Part shown: piece after piece, positions 46,268 through 55,823 of the stretch
Layout: the number at the start of each line of letters is the position of its first letter
Position numbering within the stretch: position 1 is the stretch's first letter
Assembly: GCA_964632505.1 (NCBI GenBank)
Contig: CAZWCE010000002.1
Span: 186,001-250,000 of the forward strand
Direction: 5' to 3'
Source of the DNA: CAZWCE01 sp964632505
GTDB taxonomy: Bacteria > Planctomycetota > Planctomycetia > Pirellulales > Thermoguttaceae
DNA length: 64,000 nt
The notes under the pieces: generated by a model
The model's input: only the letters and a program-made list of their open reading frames with translations
Told to the model about the DNA's origin: nothing
Databases searched by the model: none
Position numbers and translations under genes: made by a program

Positions 46268-48442
46268 CTACTCCATGAGGAGATAGACGGCCGAATCATC
46301 AATGACGATCTCTTCGGAAGAATGCAATTTCGCGCCCATCAGGTCGAACACCGCGGCCACATCATCATCGGGAACGGAAAGCCGCTTCATGCAGACCGAA
46401 AGAGGCAGCTCGGCCGTCTCATTTCCGTCTTGCGACAGGGCCCAAAGAATCCGGAGCGACTTGCCGGAGGGGAGGCGATAATCGACGTGATGAAGGCAAA
46501 CTTCCTTCCCTTCCACGCGATCCATTCCCAAACAGTCGGTCCCGGCGGTCATCCGGGAGAAGAAGGAGATCGCCACGGCGGCCGGTTTCGGCTGGTAGTT
46601 GAACGTCTGATGACGTACCACGCCGAAGTTGGCTTCGTTGTAGGTTCGTTCGAGACCATCGTCCTTGAAGTCATACCAATGCACCTTCTCGACGACGCCG
46701 GTCGATTGCAGAATCGCCAACGTACGAACCGCGTAGCGAGCCTGCACCCTTGGAGCGACTCCCCGCGAACCGAGGTGGGTCGGCCAGCCGATCTCGGTGA
46801 CCCAAATCCTCTCGGGGGCATCGAACTCGCTTGCCAACTCGGCGACCTTCATGATTTCTCCGAATAGGTCGCTCTTTTCCGGATTGCGGGGATAGCGATA
46901 ACTGTGGACCGAGAAGGCATCCATGGACTCCGCCGCCCCCTCCTGGAACATGACTCGAATATTCTCGAAATGATTCGCGCTATGCTCTCCCCCCAGCCCC
47001 ACCACGGTGATGCGGGGATCGACGCTCTTGATCGCTCGATAGGCTTCTTTCAAAAGCGGCACATAATACTCCGGGGCGTTACTCCCCGGCTTTCCCTTCA
47101 TGCCACAGCCGACCGACCATTCGTTCCAAATCTCGAACTCATCGACACGACCGCGCATCTGCGAAGCCAGATACCCGCAGTATCGTCCGAACGCTTCGTA
47201 GGCTTCTTTGTCGTTGGGAAAACCGCCATCGGCATAGAATTGATTGCTGTAATCACAGATCAACAGGGGGTTCAACCCCATTCTATTCGCTTGCGATGTG
47301 AACTGATTGCCATATTCCGGGATTTGATATTCCCTTCGCTCGGTCTCGACATTGCTCCATGAAATTTCATCACGAAATTCAAAAATGCCGTACCGCTTCA
47401 GCAGCACCATCGCTTCCGGGGGATAGGCATTTCGCCGGAAGTGGCAACACATCCCCACCAACGTGTTCGGCTGCGTACTCTGCCAGGGTCCCTTTTCCGG
47501 TGACAAAACGGCACAAGTGAACTGTCGCGACTCGGCAATGCCGTCGAGCTTGATCCAATCGATCCGGCATTCATAATAGCCCGGTCGCGGCACCTGGAAG
47601 GCGATGGAAGTATTCGCGAGGTCTCCCTCCCCCTTGGTGAGAAAACGATTCGCATAATCGAACACTTTCCAGCGAATTTCTCCCTGCTGATCCGTTTCGG
47701 CGGCATCGCGCAATGCGGCCGTCAACCGGATGCGTTCGCCCGGACGATAGATATTCCCGAGCCGAAAATCCTGCGTCGTGATTTTCAAACGATTCGTCTG
47801 GGGAGGTTTTTCAACGAGAACGAAGCGATCGAACAGCAACGTTCCTTCGGCTCGAAAATCGCCATGAGGACGGTCGACCACGATCGAGCCCAGCCGGCAA
47901 GGAAAATCCAACTCTCCATTGCCGTCTCCGCCCCATGCCAGTTCCCCTTTCTCCTCAAGCATGGCGGCCGTAAAACACCACTTGCCCGGCACGCCCCGGG
48001 GAACATCGATCTGATGCGTTTCTCCTGAACGATCTTTCACCCGTATTTTCAGAACCAAATCAGGATGATCGAGCAGAAACCAGAACCCGACTCCCTTGCC
48101 GGAATGCTCCAGCGGCAGATCACATCGAATCTCCGCATATCCGAAATTCTCTCGAGGTTCGAACCGATAATCCACTCGAAGACAACGACGTCCACTCCGG
48201 GCTCCATCGGATTGCAAAGAGGTGTTCGCCTCGGCTTGCTGGCTGCCTTCGACTGCTTCGAAGGGTTGGGCGTTCTCTTCGAAGTCCTCGAGCACTTCTT
48301 CCGGAACAAAACGATCCTCAGGAGCGCGGTCGACCAAAGGACAAGAAATCTCTTTCGCGCTTAGCGGAAAAGACACGAAAAAGAAACAACAAAGCAAGAG
48401 CAGGATATCACGGAACCAAGCACGTTTCACGAGGTTTTCCAT
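46268..48442 (-). CDS. Secreted clan-A-like glycoside hydrolase with N-terminal beta-sandwich domains
   Basis: About 724 residues. The ATG at 48442 starts a clear signal peptide (ILLLLCCFFFVSFPLSAKE). GAAAGG directly abuts it, an unusually short spacing, and upstream in-frame starts lie inside repeat copy 4. Residues about 30-320 are two beta-rich domains, the first like a carbohydrate-binding sandwich (RCLRVDYRFEPRENFGYAEI). The rest is a TIM barrel with the general acid in EFEIWNEW and the nucleophile in IWVTEIGWPT, the GH5/GH39-like clan arrangement. The substrate is unknown. Repeat copy 4 begins 6 bases upstream of the start codon, so it would occupy the mRNA leader. Confidence 0.83.
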   Translation of the reverse strand: MENLVKRAWFRDILLLLCCFFFVSFPLSAKEISCPLVDRAPEDRFVPEEVLEDFEENAQPFEAVEGSQQAEANTSLQSDGARSGRRCLRVDYRFEPRENFGYAEIRCDLPLEHSGKGVGFWFLLDHPDLVLKIRVKDRSGETHQIDVPRGVPGKWCFTAAMLEEKGELAWGGDGNGELDFPCRLGSIVVDRPHGDFRAEGTLLFDRFVLVEKPPQTNRLKITTQDFRLGNIYRPGERIRLTAALRDAAETDQQGEIRWKVFDYANRFLTKGEGDLANTSIAFQVPRPGYYECRIDWIKLDGIAESRQFTCAVLSPEKGPWQSTQPNTLVGMCCHFRRNAYPPEAMVLLKRYGIFEFRDEISWSNVETERREYQIPEYGNQFTSQANRMGLNPLLICDYSNQFYADGGFPNDKEAYEAFGRYCGYLASQMRGRVDEFEIWNEWSVGCGMKGKPGSNAPEYYVPLLKEAYRAIKSVDPRITVVGLGGEHSANHFENIRVMFQEGAAESMDAFSVHSYRYPRNPEKSDLFGEIMKVAELASEFDAPERIWVTEIGWPTHLGSRGVAPRVQARYAVRTLAILQSTGVVEKVHWYDFKDDGLERTYNEANFGVVRHQTFNYQPKPAAVAISFFSRMTAGTDCLGMDRVEGKEVCLHHVDYRLPSGKSLRILWALSQDGNETAELPLSVCMKRLSVPDDDVAAVFDLMGAKLHSSEEIVIDDSAVYLLME

Positions 48443-48448
48443 CCTTTC

Positions 48449-48556
48449 TATTGAGAGTCGCATCAAGAGTGAACCCAGGGCGACCATCGAGAGCCCGGCC
48501 CTGCGGTTGTCAATGCGAGAACCAGGGGGTCACTGCTTGTGCGAACATGAATAAAT
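48449..48556 (+). repeat. Dispersed structured repeat, copy 4
   Basis: The most divergent copy. TCGCAT faces GTGCGA, and the GGGC / GCCC hairpin is kept. In the closing stem an A pairs with T where copy 3 has an A-C mismatch. It lies between two leftward genes and is antisense to both, immediately upstream of the glycosidase start. Confidence 0.85.
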
Positions 48557-48632
48557 CATCAGCCCAAGCGCATGGGATTCTTGAAAGAGCATATTCACCA
48601 TCATTTACTCATGGCTTGTCAAATTTGTCGTC

Positions 48633-50516
48633 TTACTTCATCTTCACTAAGAAGGCGATGTCGGCTTCGGAATCGCAATCGAGGGTCACGGAATCACCGG
48701 AGACCTCCACATGGACGGAATCGATCGTCTTTCCGGAAATCGGCTCGTAGGCGATGACCTCCCTCGGAGCGTTGGACATTGGCAACTCCGTCTTTCCACC
48801 CTCCTTGACGAAAACGACGATGCACCGTTTGCCCTGGAGCGTCCAGTCGTTCGAAGAGGTGACCGTCGGCTCCATCTCCCAGAAGGGGATCTCGAAATCG
48901 TAGAAGAAATCCAGGGCGTGCTTGCCCATCTCCCAGAAACGATCGCGGCTTCGCCAGTCCTGACAGGTCAAATCGGAACAGGGATGTTTGTAGCCGAAAT
49001 ACCATTCCGTGCCGGCGCCGCCGGCCATGAACGTGCCCCAAAGCCCGTTGATTCGGGCGTTGTCGTGCCGGGGATTCTCTTGATCCGGGAGGAGGGCATG
49101 GCTGGCATCGCCCGGCTCATCGCAAGCCACGACCCACGGTTTCCCAGTCTCTTGCGAGGCGAGGACCCATTTTTTGACGTCTCCATAAACCTGCACGAAC
49201 TTCGGGTTGCTCGTTTGGAGCGAAAGTCCGGTCAGTGCCGAGCGATCCCCCAAAAGTGGACCGTAGACTTGGTCTTTCTGATTCGGATAGGTATGCATGA
49301 CGCGAAGATGCTGATAGGGATCGATTCGCTTCACGTACGCGAATTGGGCTTTTTGCTGGGCAGTCGTCTGATTGTTCTCTTCGCCGAAGTTCCAGTTCAA
49401 GGCGAGGTGGTATCCAAAACGTGCCACCAACTCGCGGTAGTACAAACGACGCTCGGGGCCCAGTTCGCCGCCATCCATCAGTTTGCAGTTTTCCGCTTCC
49501 GAGGTTTTGAAGTGGAGATACATGCCCTTCCGGTCGCCGTATTCCATCACACGATCCCATTGGGCCGTTTTGGAGACGTCGATTCTCAACCGTTCGACGC
49601 TCGTCGTCCAGGCTTTGTCCGCCTTTCCTTTTCCGTGATTCGCTTCGTAATCGTCGATCCCTTTTTTCAGCAAATGCGGGAAGACATTTTCGTCGTCGCC
49701 GGCCACATTGAAGGTCAAAAAGGAAAAGGCGTTCATCCCTTTGCCGGAGAGATAGCGAACGGCGCCCAGCAGAGCCTTCCCTTGATCTCGATTCGGTCCC
49801 CAAAGCAGGTCATCGGCTTCGGATGAGTAGTCCTTCAGATGAGGTTTCCAACTCTTACGACGTCCTCCGACATCGGGCGTGGCATCGAAATCATCGTAGG
49901 CAAAAATATTCTCGGGCGCATCGGCACCACATTTCAGAAAGTACTCTCCCGTTTCGGCAAACCGCAAGTACCGCTCTCCCACATATTCCAGTCGTCCCTT
50001 GCTGTAGAATCCGTTGCCGGGGGCATCGGCCGGACCGACTTGAAAGGTCCCCTTCTGCCCGTCCATGAAACCGGCACTCTCACCTTCCGGATCATCGGCA
50101 AGAGCCACGTTCGGCCCCTTCAAGAACGAAACTTGAAATTCCCACGATCCCCGGGCATCGGGAGAAAAATGCACACGCCACTTGTTCCCAGCCTCCGCCT
50201 GCGTGATGGCGGCGTTGCCGTCGGCGGCATAAAAGCCCGGAACCACATACTTCCGGTTTTCCGGTCCGGTGAAGGTCACATCGAGCCGATAATCGGTAAA
50301 GGGGTTCGGCGTTGCCCGCTCGGAGGTCTCCGGGCCGTCAAATGTAATCGTGACCTTGTGCCACTTCTTTAGATGTCCGGAAATGGCTGTCTCCGCCTGC
50401 GTCGTCGAGGCGGGCACCACCCCTATCCCCACGATCGCACTTACCAACAAAGCAAACAAACAGCAACTCACAGCATTATATTTTCGTGTTCGAATTCGGT
50501 GGTCCATATCTTTCAT
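48633..50516 (-). CDS. Secreted DUF5060 / apiosidase-like glycoside hydrolase
   Basis: A 627-residue exported protein with AGAGGAT before its ATG and a signal peptide (LFALLVSAIVGIGVVPASTTQAET). The N-terminal 100 residues match the DUF5060 beta-sandwich (WHKVTITFDGP, YRLDVTFTGP, WRVHFSPDARGSWEF). The TIM barrel has candidate acids in LNWNFGEENNQ and VVACDEPG, as in DUF4038/GH140-like enzymes, and a small C-terminal beta domain follows. The substrate is probably a plant- or alga-derived glycan; this is inference. It precedes the clan-A glycosidase on the same strand, separated by repeat copy 4, so the two may be co-regulated. Confidence 0.82.
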   Translation of the reverse strand: MKDMDHRIRTRKYNAVSCCLFALLVSAIVGIGVVPASTTQAETAISGHLKKWHKVTITFDGPETSERATPNPFTDYRLDVTFTGPENRKYVVPGFYAADGNAAITQAEAGNKWRVHFSPDARGSWEFQVSFLKGPNVALADDPEGESAGFMDGQKGTFQVGPADAPGNGFYSKGRLEYVGERYLRFAETGEYFLKCGADAPENIFAYDDFDATPDVGGRRKSWKPHLKDYSSEADDLLWGPNRDQGKALLGAVRYLSGKGMNAFSFLTFNVAGDDENVFPHLLKKGIDDYEANHGKGKADKAWTTSVERLRIDVSKTAQWDRVMEYGDRKGMYLHFKTSEAENCKLMDGGELGPERRLYYRELVARFGYHLALNWNFGEENNQTTAQQKAQFAYVKRIDPYQHLRVMHTYPNQKDQVYGPLLGDRSALTGLSLQTSNPKFVQVYGDVKKWVLASQETGKPWVVACDEPGDASHALLPDQENPRHDNARINGLWGTFMAGGAGTEWYFGYKHPCSDLTCQDWRSRDRFWEMGKHALDFFYDFEIPFWEMEPTVTSSNDWTLQGKRCIVVFVKEGGKTELPMSNAPREVIAYEPISGKTIDSVHVEVSGDSVTLDCDSEADIAFLVKMK

Positions 50517-50740
50517 CGCTGAATCCTCTACATATAAAATGGGGGTTCGTCATTCGTCATGGAAAAGGGCAGGGCCCAAGAGACGACTGGGGAAATGCGT
50601 ATTTGCACTTCTCCGTTAGTTATAGAGGCTCGCTAAGCGGGATTCAAGCAAGAGCACGAGAAAAATGGAGGGGTCTCCGTGGGCGGGTGGCGAGAGCCGT
50701 CGATTCCGCTCTCCGATGTCTCCCTCGACGAGCGGCGCAG

Positions 50741-50784
50741 AAAAAAAACGCCGCAAGCCCCTATTTGCCAGGCACTTGCGACGC
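50741..50784 (-). terminator. Intrinsic terminator of the tRNA-Cys gene
   Basis: On the minus strand GCGTCGCAAG pairs with CTTGCGGCGT (ten pairs, two of them G-T), followed by eight T residues. It ends about 13 bases after the tRNA. Confidence 0.88.
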
Positions 50785-50796
50785 TTGGTCATCAAG

Positions 50797-50868
50797 AGGC
50801 GCCGCCCGGATTCGAACCGGGGATGGCGGATTTGCAATCCGCTGCCTTAGCCGCTTGGCTACGGCGCC
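50797..50868 (-). tRNA. tRNA-Cys (GCA)
   Basis: Minus strand, 72 bases. The acceptor stem GGCGCCG pairs with CGGCGCC, the discriminator is U as expected for cysteine, and the T-arm contains GGTTCGAATCC. The anticodon stem GCGGA / TCCGC holds the loop TTGCAAA with anticodon GCA. CCA is not encoded. Confidence 0.97.
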
Positions 50869-51468
50869 TTGAAAAAAAGCCCATCCGAGAGCTTTCCGGA
50901 ACACGAGTTTTCAGAAAGAGCATCGTCCCTTTCAAATCATTCGTCCCCGCTGCAGGCAAAGCCCGAATTCCGTTTCGCACGTCATTTCCGGCATCGCCAC
51001 GGCATCCGATCGAGGGCTTCCATACAGCTTATTCCAAGTATACCAAATATATTTCGACAAAAAAGGAAGCCCGCCTCAACAAAAAAATCCGGACAAATCG
51101 CCGAAGAGAAAGAGAAATAGGTCGTTGAACCGGACGACAACAAAATAACCGAATCTCACTTTCGGAACAAGGGGGAAACCCCAAAAGAGCACGAGTTCTC
51201 TCGCCAAACACGTTTCCATGATCATTTCAACTTCTCTCCCATCCTTTTCACCGAAAGCTTTGAAGTCGAACGTTTTCTCTTCGATTGAGCCGTTTCACGA
51301 CCTTGACGAAACCGCTTCCGTCTTATACATATATAGGATTGTGTTGAATTATCGTCCCGGCCCTAAGCACTTTCGGGGAAATAAGCGAGACGGGCGAAGT
51401 CCTGTCCTTCGTGCACCGTTCCTGGAAATACACGGGCAATCGCCAACCGATCGATCGGAGGGACCCTG
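50869..51468. other. Intergenic region between tRNA-Cys and pheS
   Basis: About 600 bases with no gene I can support. On the right it holds the candidate pheS promoter. No T-box motif (the AGGGTGGNACCGCG element) was seen, and no attenuator-like leader peptide rich in Phe. The tRNA promoter should lie just right of 50868, but no clear pair of boxes was found. Confidence 0.5.
51303..51331 (+). promoter_or_regulatory. Candidate promoter for pheS-pheT
   Basis: TTGACG is followed after 17 bases by TACATA (or after 15 by TATACA) in an AT-rich stretch, about 140 bases before the pheS start. Confidence 0.45.
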
Positions 51469-52488
51469 GTGCAGAAAATTCGTGAAACGCTCTTGAAGGA
51501 GCTGGAGAAAGCAACGACTTCCCAGGTGGTGGAAGAGATCCGCATCCGCTATCTGGGTCGAAAAGGGAAAATCACCACGCTGGCCAAAAACACCGATTTC
51601 AGTAAGCTCTCCCCCGACGAAAAAAAATCGTTCGGCAAGGGACTCAACGAGCTGAAACAGGTGGCGCAGCAGAAAATCGCCGAAGCGATGGAAAAGGCGA
51701 AAACGTCGGGGCAATCAGGGAAATCCAGCAAACGACTCGATCTGACCTTACCGGGAATGGGACATTCGGTCGGTTCTCTTCATCCGATCACCCTCGTGCA
51801 AATGGAACTGGAAGACATCTTCCAGGGGATGGGCTTCATGGTGCTCGACGGACCGGAGGTGGAATCGGAACATTACAACTTCGAAGCGTTGAACATCCCC
51901 TCCGACCACCCCGCACGAGACATGCAGGACACCTTCTGGCTGAAAAACGGGCTCGTCCTTCGTACGCACACTTCCGCCAATCAAGTGCGCACCCTCGAAC
52001 GGTTTGGAGCCCCCGTTCGGGCGATCTTTCCCGGACGATGCTTTCGGTACGAGGCGATCGATCCCAGCCACGAAAACACCTTCTACCAGTGCGAAGGACT
52101 GCTGGTGGATCGCAATATTTCCGTGGCCCATCTGATCGGCGTGATGAAAGCGCTCTTGAGCCAGGTGTTTCATGATGAAGTGAACGTTCGATTGCGCCCG
52201 GGCTACTTTCCGTTCGTGGAACCCGGCTTCGAACTCGATTTGAATTGCCTGCTCTGTGGCGGGGAGGGTTGCCCCACCTGTGGCGACGGCTGGATCGAAC
52301 TGATCCCTTGCGGCTTGGTCCATCCTCGAGTCCTCGAGTTCGGGAACATCGATCCGGATGAATTCAGCGGTTTCGCCTTCGGCGTCGGTCTGACGCGGCT
52401 GGCGATGATGAAATACGGCATCCAAGACATCCGACATTTCAATTCCGGCGACCTTCGTTTCTTGAGCCAGTTTCCCGCCATGATTTAG
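51469..52488 (+). CDS. pheS: Phenylalanyl-tRNA synthetase alpha subunit
   Basis: Catalytic subunit of the class II synthetase that forms a 2+2 complex with PheT. The 339 residues are normal length. It starts with GTG, 6 bases after GGAGGG. An N-terminal coiled coil is followed by the class II motifs: DHPARDMQDTFWL, LRTHTSANQVRTLE (motif 2 region), FRYEAIDPSHE, and motif 3 in SGFAFGVGLTRLAMMKYGI. A CxxC pair (CLLCGGEGCPTCGDG) precedes motif 3 and may bind zinc, as in some bacterial members. pheT follows 98 bases later. Confidence 0.97.
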   Translation: MQKIRETLLKELEKATTSQVVEEIRIRYLGRKGKITTLAKNTDFSKLSPDEKKSFGKGLNELKQVAQQKIAEAMEKAKTSGQSGKSSKRLDLTLPGMGHSVGSLHPITLVQMELEDIFQGMGFMVLDGPEVESEHYNFEALNIPSDHPARDMQDTFWLKNGLVLRTHTSANQVRTLERFGAPVRAIFPGRCFRYEAIDPSHENTFYQCEGLLVDRNISVAHLIGVMKALLSQVFHDEVNVRLRPGYFPFVEPGFELDLNCLLCGGEGCPTCGDGWIELIPCGLVHPRVLEFGNIDPDEFSGFAFGVGLTRLAMMKYGIQDIRHFNSGDLRFLSQFPAMI

Positions 52489-52586
52489 CCGAGTCGCCGC
52501 CGTCCCGAACGGGGATACCGATGGTTTCCCCCGACTTCCACAAGTTCTATCGATCCATTGCATGAGCCGAAACGGAGAAGACGATC

Positions 52587-54992
52587 GTGTATATTTCCCT
52601 GGACTGGATTTCCGACTACGTGGATCTTTCCGGCCTTTCCGACGAACAGATCGCCAATCGTTTGACGCTTTCCACCGCCGAAGTCGAAGGCCTCGAAAAG
52701 ATCGAGCGTTCGGTCGAGGGCGTTTTGATCGGCGAAGTCGTCTCGGCCGATCCCATCTCCACCGCCGATGACCGGAAAACCTTGCATCGTTGCAAAGTCG
52801 ATTGCGGGAAAGAATCGTTCGAAACGGTCTGTGGGGCCCCGAACGTTCGCGTAGGCATGAAAGCCCCGTTCGCCCCCGCCGGTGTGAAACTGGCGGATGG
52901 AACGATCCTGAAAAAGACGGAAGTGGCGGGCCATACGAGCGAAGGCGTCCTTTGTTCCGCCGCGGAACTAGGCATGAGCCAGTGGCACGAAATGCTGCTG
53001 GAATGCCCCGGGAACCTGAAAAACGGAACGCCCCTGGCCGATGAAATCTCCCCCTACGACACCTTGATCGAAATCGACAACAAGAGTCTCACGCACCGCC
53101 CCGACCTCTGGGGACATTACGGATTCGCTCGAGAGCTGGCTGCCGTTTTCCAACGCGCCTTGAAACCGCTTCCCCGCCACGATCTGGCCCGGTACGATGA
53201 TCTCCCCGCTTACCCTCTCTCGATCGAAGATCTCGAAAACTGCCCGTGTTACGGTTGTCTGGAATTCGAAATCAACGCCGATCAGCCCTCGCCGCTGATT
53301 CTGCAGCGACGTCTTCACGCCCTGGGTCAACGCACCTGGAACTTGATGGTCGATGTAACGAATTATACCAGCCTCGAGATCGGACAGCCGACCCATGCTT
53401 TCGACGGCGACAAGGTCGAGGCGATTCGAGTCGCCACCTTCCAGAAAAAGGGGACGTTCGTCACACTCGACGATCAGCCGAGAAAGTTGCTTCCCGAGGA
53501 TCTGCTCATCTGGAATCGAGACGAGCCGGTGGCCCTGGCCGGGATCATGGGCGGAGCCGCGACAGAAGTCTCGTCCGAGACGCGGAAGGTCCTTTTGGAA
53601 AGCGCTAATTTCAATGCGGCCCGCATCCGCAAGACTTCAGTGCGGCTCGATCTTCGCACCGACGCCTCCCAGCGATACGAGAAGAGCCAACCCCCGATCA
53701 ATGTACTCACGGGGGTCCAGAGGATCATGAATTTGCTCGAAGAATCGAGCGCCGATTTCAAGGTCACCCGTCGTTTCACCCTCGAAGGAGACCTGGACGA
53801 GAGCCCTCGTGAAATCGTCCTACCCGCCGGCTCACTTTCGCGACTCTCCGGCATCGAGCTGAGTCGTGAACAGACCTTATCGATTCTCCATTCCATCGAA
53901 TTCGGTGCCTCGTTCGACGAGAAGGGAAATCTCCACGTGGAGATCCCTCCCTTCCGAAGCCGGCGCGATATCGCCATCGGACCGGACATCATCGAGGAAG
54001 TGCTCCGCATCTACGGCTACGACCACATTCCGCCGGTCATGCCTTCGCTGCCGCTGGAACCGCTCCAAGTCGAGGTCTCTCTCCAATTGCATCACAAGGC
54101 CCGTCGATTGCTGTCCACGGGGCATCGCTTCCTCGAAGTCCATCAATACGGATGGATGAACGACCCGTGGCTCGACCGGATTGGCTTCGAACCGAAAAAT
54201 GCCCTCACTCTGCATAATCCGGCGGCGTTGCCCGACAGTCGTCTCCGCACGACGCTCATTCCCAATCTGCTGGCACTCATTCCCAAGAATCGCAATCACA
54301 GCGACCGCTTCCGTCTCTTCGAACTCGGGAGCATCTACCTTCCCCAGGAGAAGAAAAAGGCGAGCTGCCGGGAAAAACCGATGCTCGCGGGAATCAGTTA
54401 TCAGCAAGGAAATCAACCATCGCTCGAAGAACACTATCGTTCCATCAAAGGGGCGCTGGAAGATTTCCCCCGGCTGCTGAAGGAACCGCCTTTCCGTTTC
54501 GTCGCTTCTGAGCGACAGGTCACTCCTTGGCAGATGCCCGATCTCTGGGCCGAAATTTATCAGGGCGAAACACTCGTGGGAAGCATTGGGACCGCAGACG
54601 ACTCGCTCATGGAAATCCTCGCTCCCGATGGTGGACAAGTGATCTGGTTCGAGCTCGATTTCGAAGCCCTTCAAGGTAAGTTGTATCCGGAAGTCCAATT
54701 CGAACAACCTCCACGATACCCTCATTCCTGGCAAGACTTCTCCCTGCTCTGGAACATCGGCGATGGCTTCGCCAAACTCCAAGAGCGGCTCGACCGTTTC
54801 GAACACCCCTTGATCCGACGCCGAGAGTTTCTTACCTCTTATAAGGGAAAGGGGCTCGAAAAGGGAATGGCCAGTTACTCCTTCCGCTTCTGGATCGGGG
54901 CTGTGGATCACACCCTCTCCGGAGAGGAGATCGACCAATTCCACCAAGCATTCCTCGACTTTCTCAAGAAGGAAGAGATCCAACTGCGGTAG
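52587..54992 (+). CDS. pheT: Phenylalanyl-tRNA synthetase beta subunit
   Basis: Tetramer partner of PheS. It carries the tRNA-binding and editing domains. The 801 residues match the usual 790-810. It starts with GTG after GGAGAAG. Domains in order: B1 (SLDWISDYVDL), tRNA-binding fold (about 40-150), B3/B4 editing region (DNKSLTHRPDLWGHYGFARELAAVF), B5 (IEFGASFDEKGNLHVEIPPFR), a catalytic-like core (DIIEEVLRIYGYDHIPP), and the C-terminal anticodon-binding domain (YPHSWQDFSLLW). No break or missing domain is seen. Confidence 0.97.
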   Translation: MYISLDWISDYVDLSGLSDEQIANRLTLSTAEVEGLEKIERSVEGVLIGEVVSADPISTADDRKTLHRCKVDCGKESFETVCGAPNVRVGMKAPFAPAGVKLADGTILKKTEVAGHTSEGVLCSAAELGMSQWHEMLLECPGNLKNGTPLADEISPYDTLIEIDNKSLTHRPDLWGHYGFARELAAVFQRALKPLPRHDLARYDDLPAYPLSIEDLENCPCYGCLEFEINADQPSPLILQRRLHALGQRTWNLMVDVTNYTSLEIGQPTHAFDGDKVEAIRVATFQKKGTFVTLDDQPRKLLPEDLLIWNRDEPVALAGIMGGAATEVSSETRKVLLESANFNAARIRKTSVRLDLRTDASQRYEKSQPPINVLTGVQRIMNLLEESSADFKVTRRFTLEGDLDESPREIVLPAGSLSRLSGIELSREQTLSILHSIEFGASFDEKGNLHVEIPPFRSRRDIAIGPDIIEEVLRIYGYDHIPPVMPSLPLEPLQVEVSLQLHHKARRLLSTGHRFLEVHQYGWMNDPWLDRIGFEPKNALTLHNPAALPDSRLRTTLIPNLLALIPKNRNHSDRFRLFELGSIYLPQEKKKASCREKPMLAGISYQQGNQPSLEEHYRSIKGALEDFPRLLKEPPFRFVASERQVTPWQMPDLWAEIYQGETLVGSIGTADDSLMEILAPDGGQVIWFELDFEALQGKLYPEVQFEQPPRYPHSWQDFSLLWNIGDGFAKLQERLDRFEHPLIRRREFLTSYKGKGLEKGMASYSFRFWIGAVDHTLSGEEIDQFHQAFLDFLKKEEIQLR

Positions 54993-55049
54993 TCCCCTTT
55001 TCAGGATGTTCCGGCAATAGGCGTCGACGTCTGGAGGTTCATTTCCACC

Positions 55050-55823
55050 ATGTGGTTCGAGGAACGCCTCATCTTCTTCCCATCCGTCTATCCCGCAGGC
55101 GACTGGGACTCACTCACCGAAATGGGGATTTCCTATGAGGAGCAGTTTTTCTTCTCCTCCGACGGGACGAAGCTGCATGCCTGGTACGTACCGCACCGGC
55201 GTCCATCGGCTTTCGTCCTCTATTGCCATGGAAACGCCGGAAACCTCTCTCACCGAAATGATCCACTCGAGCAATTGCACCATCAAGTAGGTGCCGCAAC
55301 CCTGATTTTCGATTATCGAGGATATGGAAAAAGTGAAGGGACCCCTTATGAAAAAGGAATCCTCGAGGATGCCCTCGCCGCCAGAGATCTCTTGATGCGA
55401 ATTGCCGGCGTCCCTCCGGAGGAGATCGTCCTTTTGGGACGTTCCATCGGGGCGGCGATAGCCACCCACTTGGCGACACTCGAGCCCTCTCCACGTCAAC
55501 GATTAATACTCGAAAGCACCTTCACGTCGCTCCCCGACTTGGCGGCTCGTCTCTACCCGTTTCTGCCGGTGAAAACGATGCTACGAAGCCGATTTCCCGT
55601 CTTGACAAAAATCGCCGACTTCCGGGGATCTTTGCTCTTGAGCCATGGAGACGCCGATGAGTTGGTCCCGTGGTCCGATGGAAAAAAGGTTTATGAAAGC
55701 GCCTCCCAATCGAAGCACCGAGAATTCTTCACCGTCGAGGGAGGAGATCACAATTCTCCACAGCCGTCCGAATACTATCGGGAGATACTTCCCCGATTCC
55801 TCGAAAGCAATGGGGAGTTTTGA
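55050..55823 (+). CDS. Alpha/beta hydrolase (ABHD13/17-like)
   Basis: A 257-residue serine hydrolase. The nucleophile elbow is G-R-S-I-G, the oxyanion strand is YCHGNAGNL, the acid lies in SHGDADELVP and the histidine in GGDHNSP. The opening ERLIFFPSVYPAGDW is typical of this branch, which usually has a short membrane anchor before it; here the start (GGAGG before ATG) leaves almost none. The likely action is on acyl esters or thioesters. It is the first of four coupled genes; its TGA overlaps the next ATG. Confidence 0.9.
   Translation: MWFEERLIFFPSVYPAGDWDSLTEMGISYEEQFFFSSDGTKLHAWYVPHRRPSAFVLYCHGNAGNLSHRNDPLEQLHHQVGAATLIFDYRGYGKSEGTPYEKGILEDALAARDLLMRIAGVPPEEIVLLGRSIGAAIATHLATLEPSPRQRLILESTFTSLPDLAARLYPFLPVKTMLRSRFPVLTKIADFRGSLLLSHGDADELVPWSDGKKVYESASQSKHREFFTVEGGDHNSPQPSEYYREILPRFLESNGEF

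Noticed and set aside
50665..50980. Short frames around the tRNA giving RPDSNRGWRICNPLP-like peptides
   Set aside because: These peptides are the familiar spurious translations of tRNA genes, here of tRNA-Cys.
51100..51468. T-box or Phe leader-peptide control of pheS-pheT
   Set aside because: I looked for the T-box core motif and a short Phe-rich frame with attenuator hairpin and saw neither.
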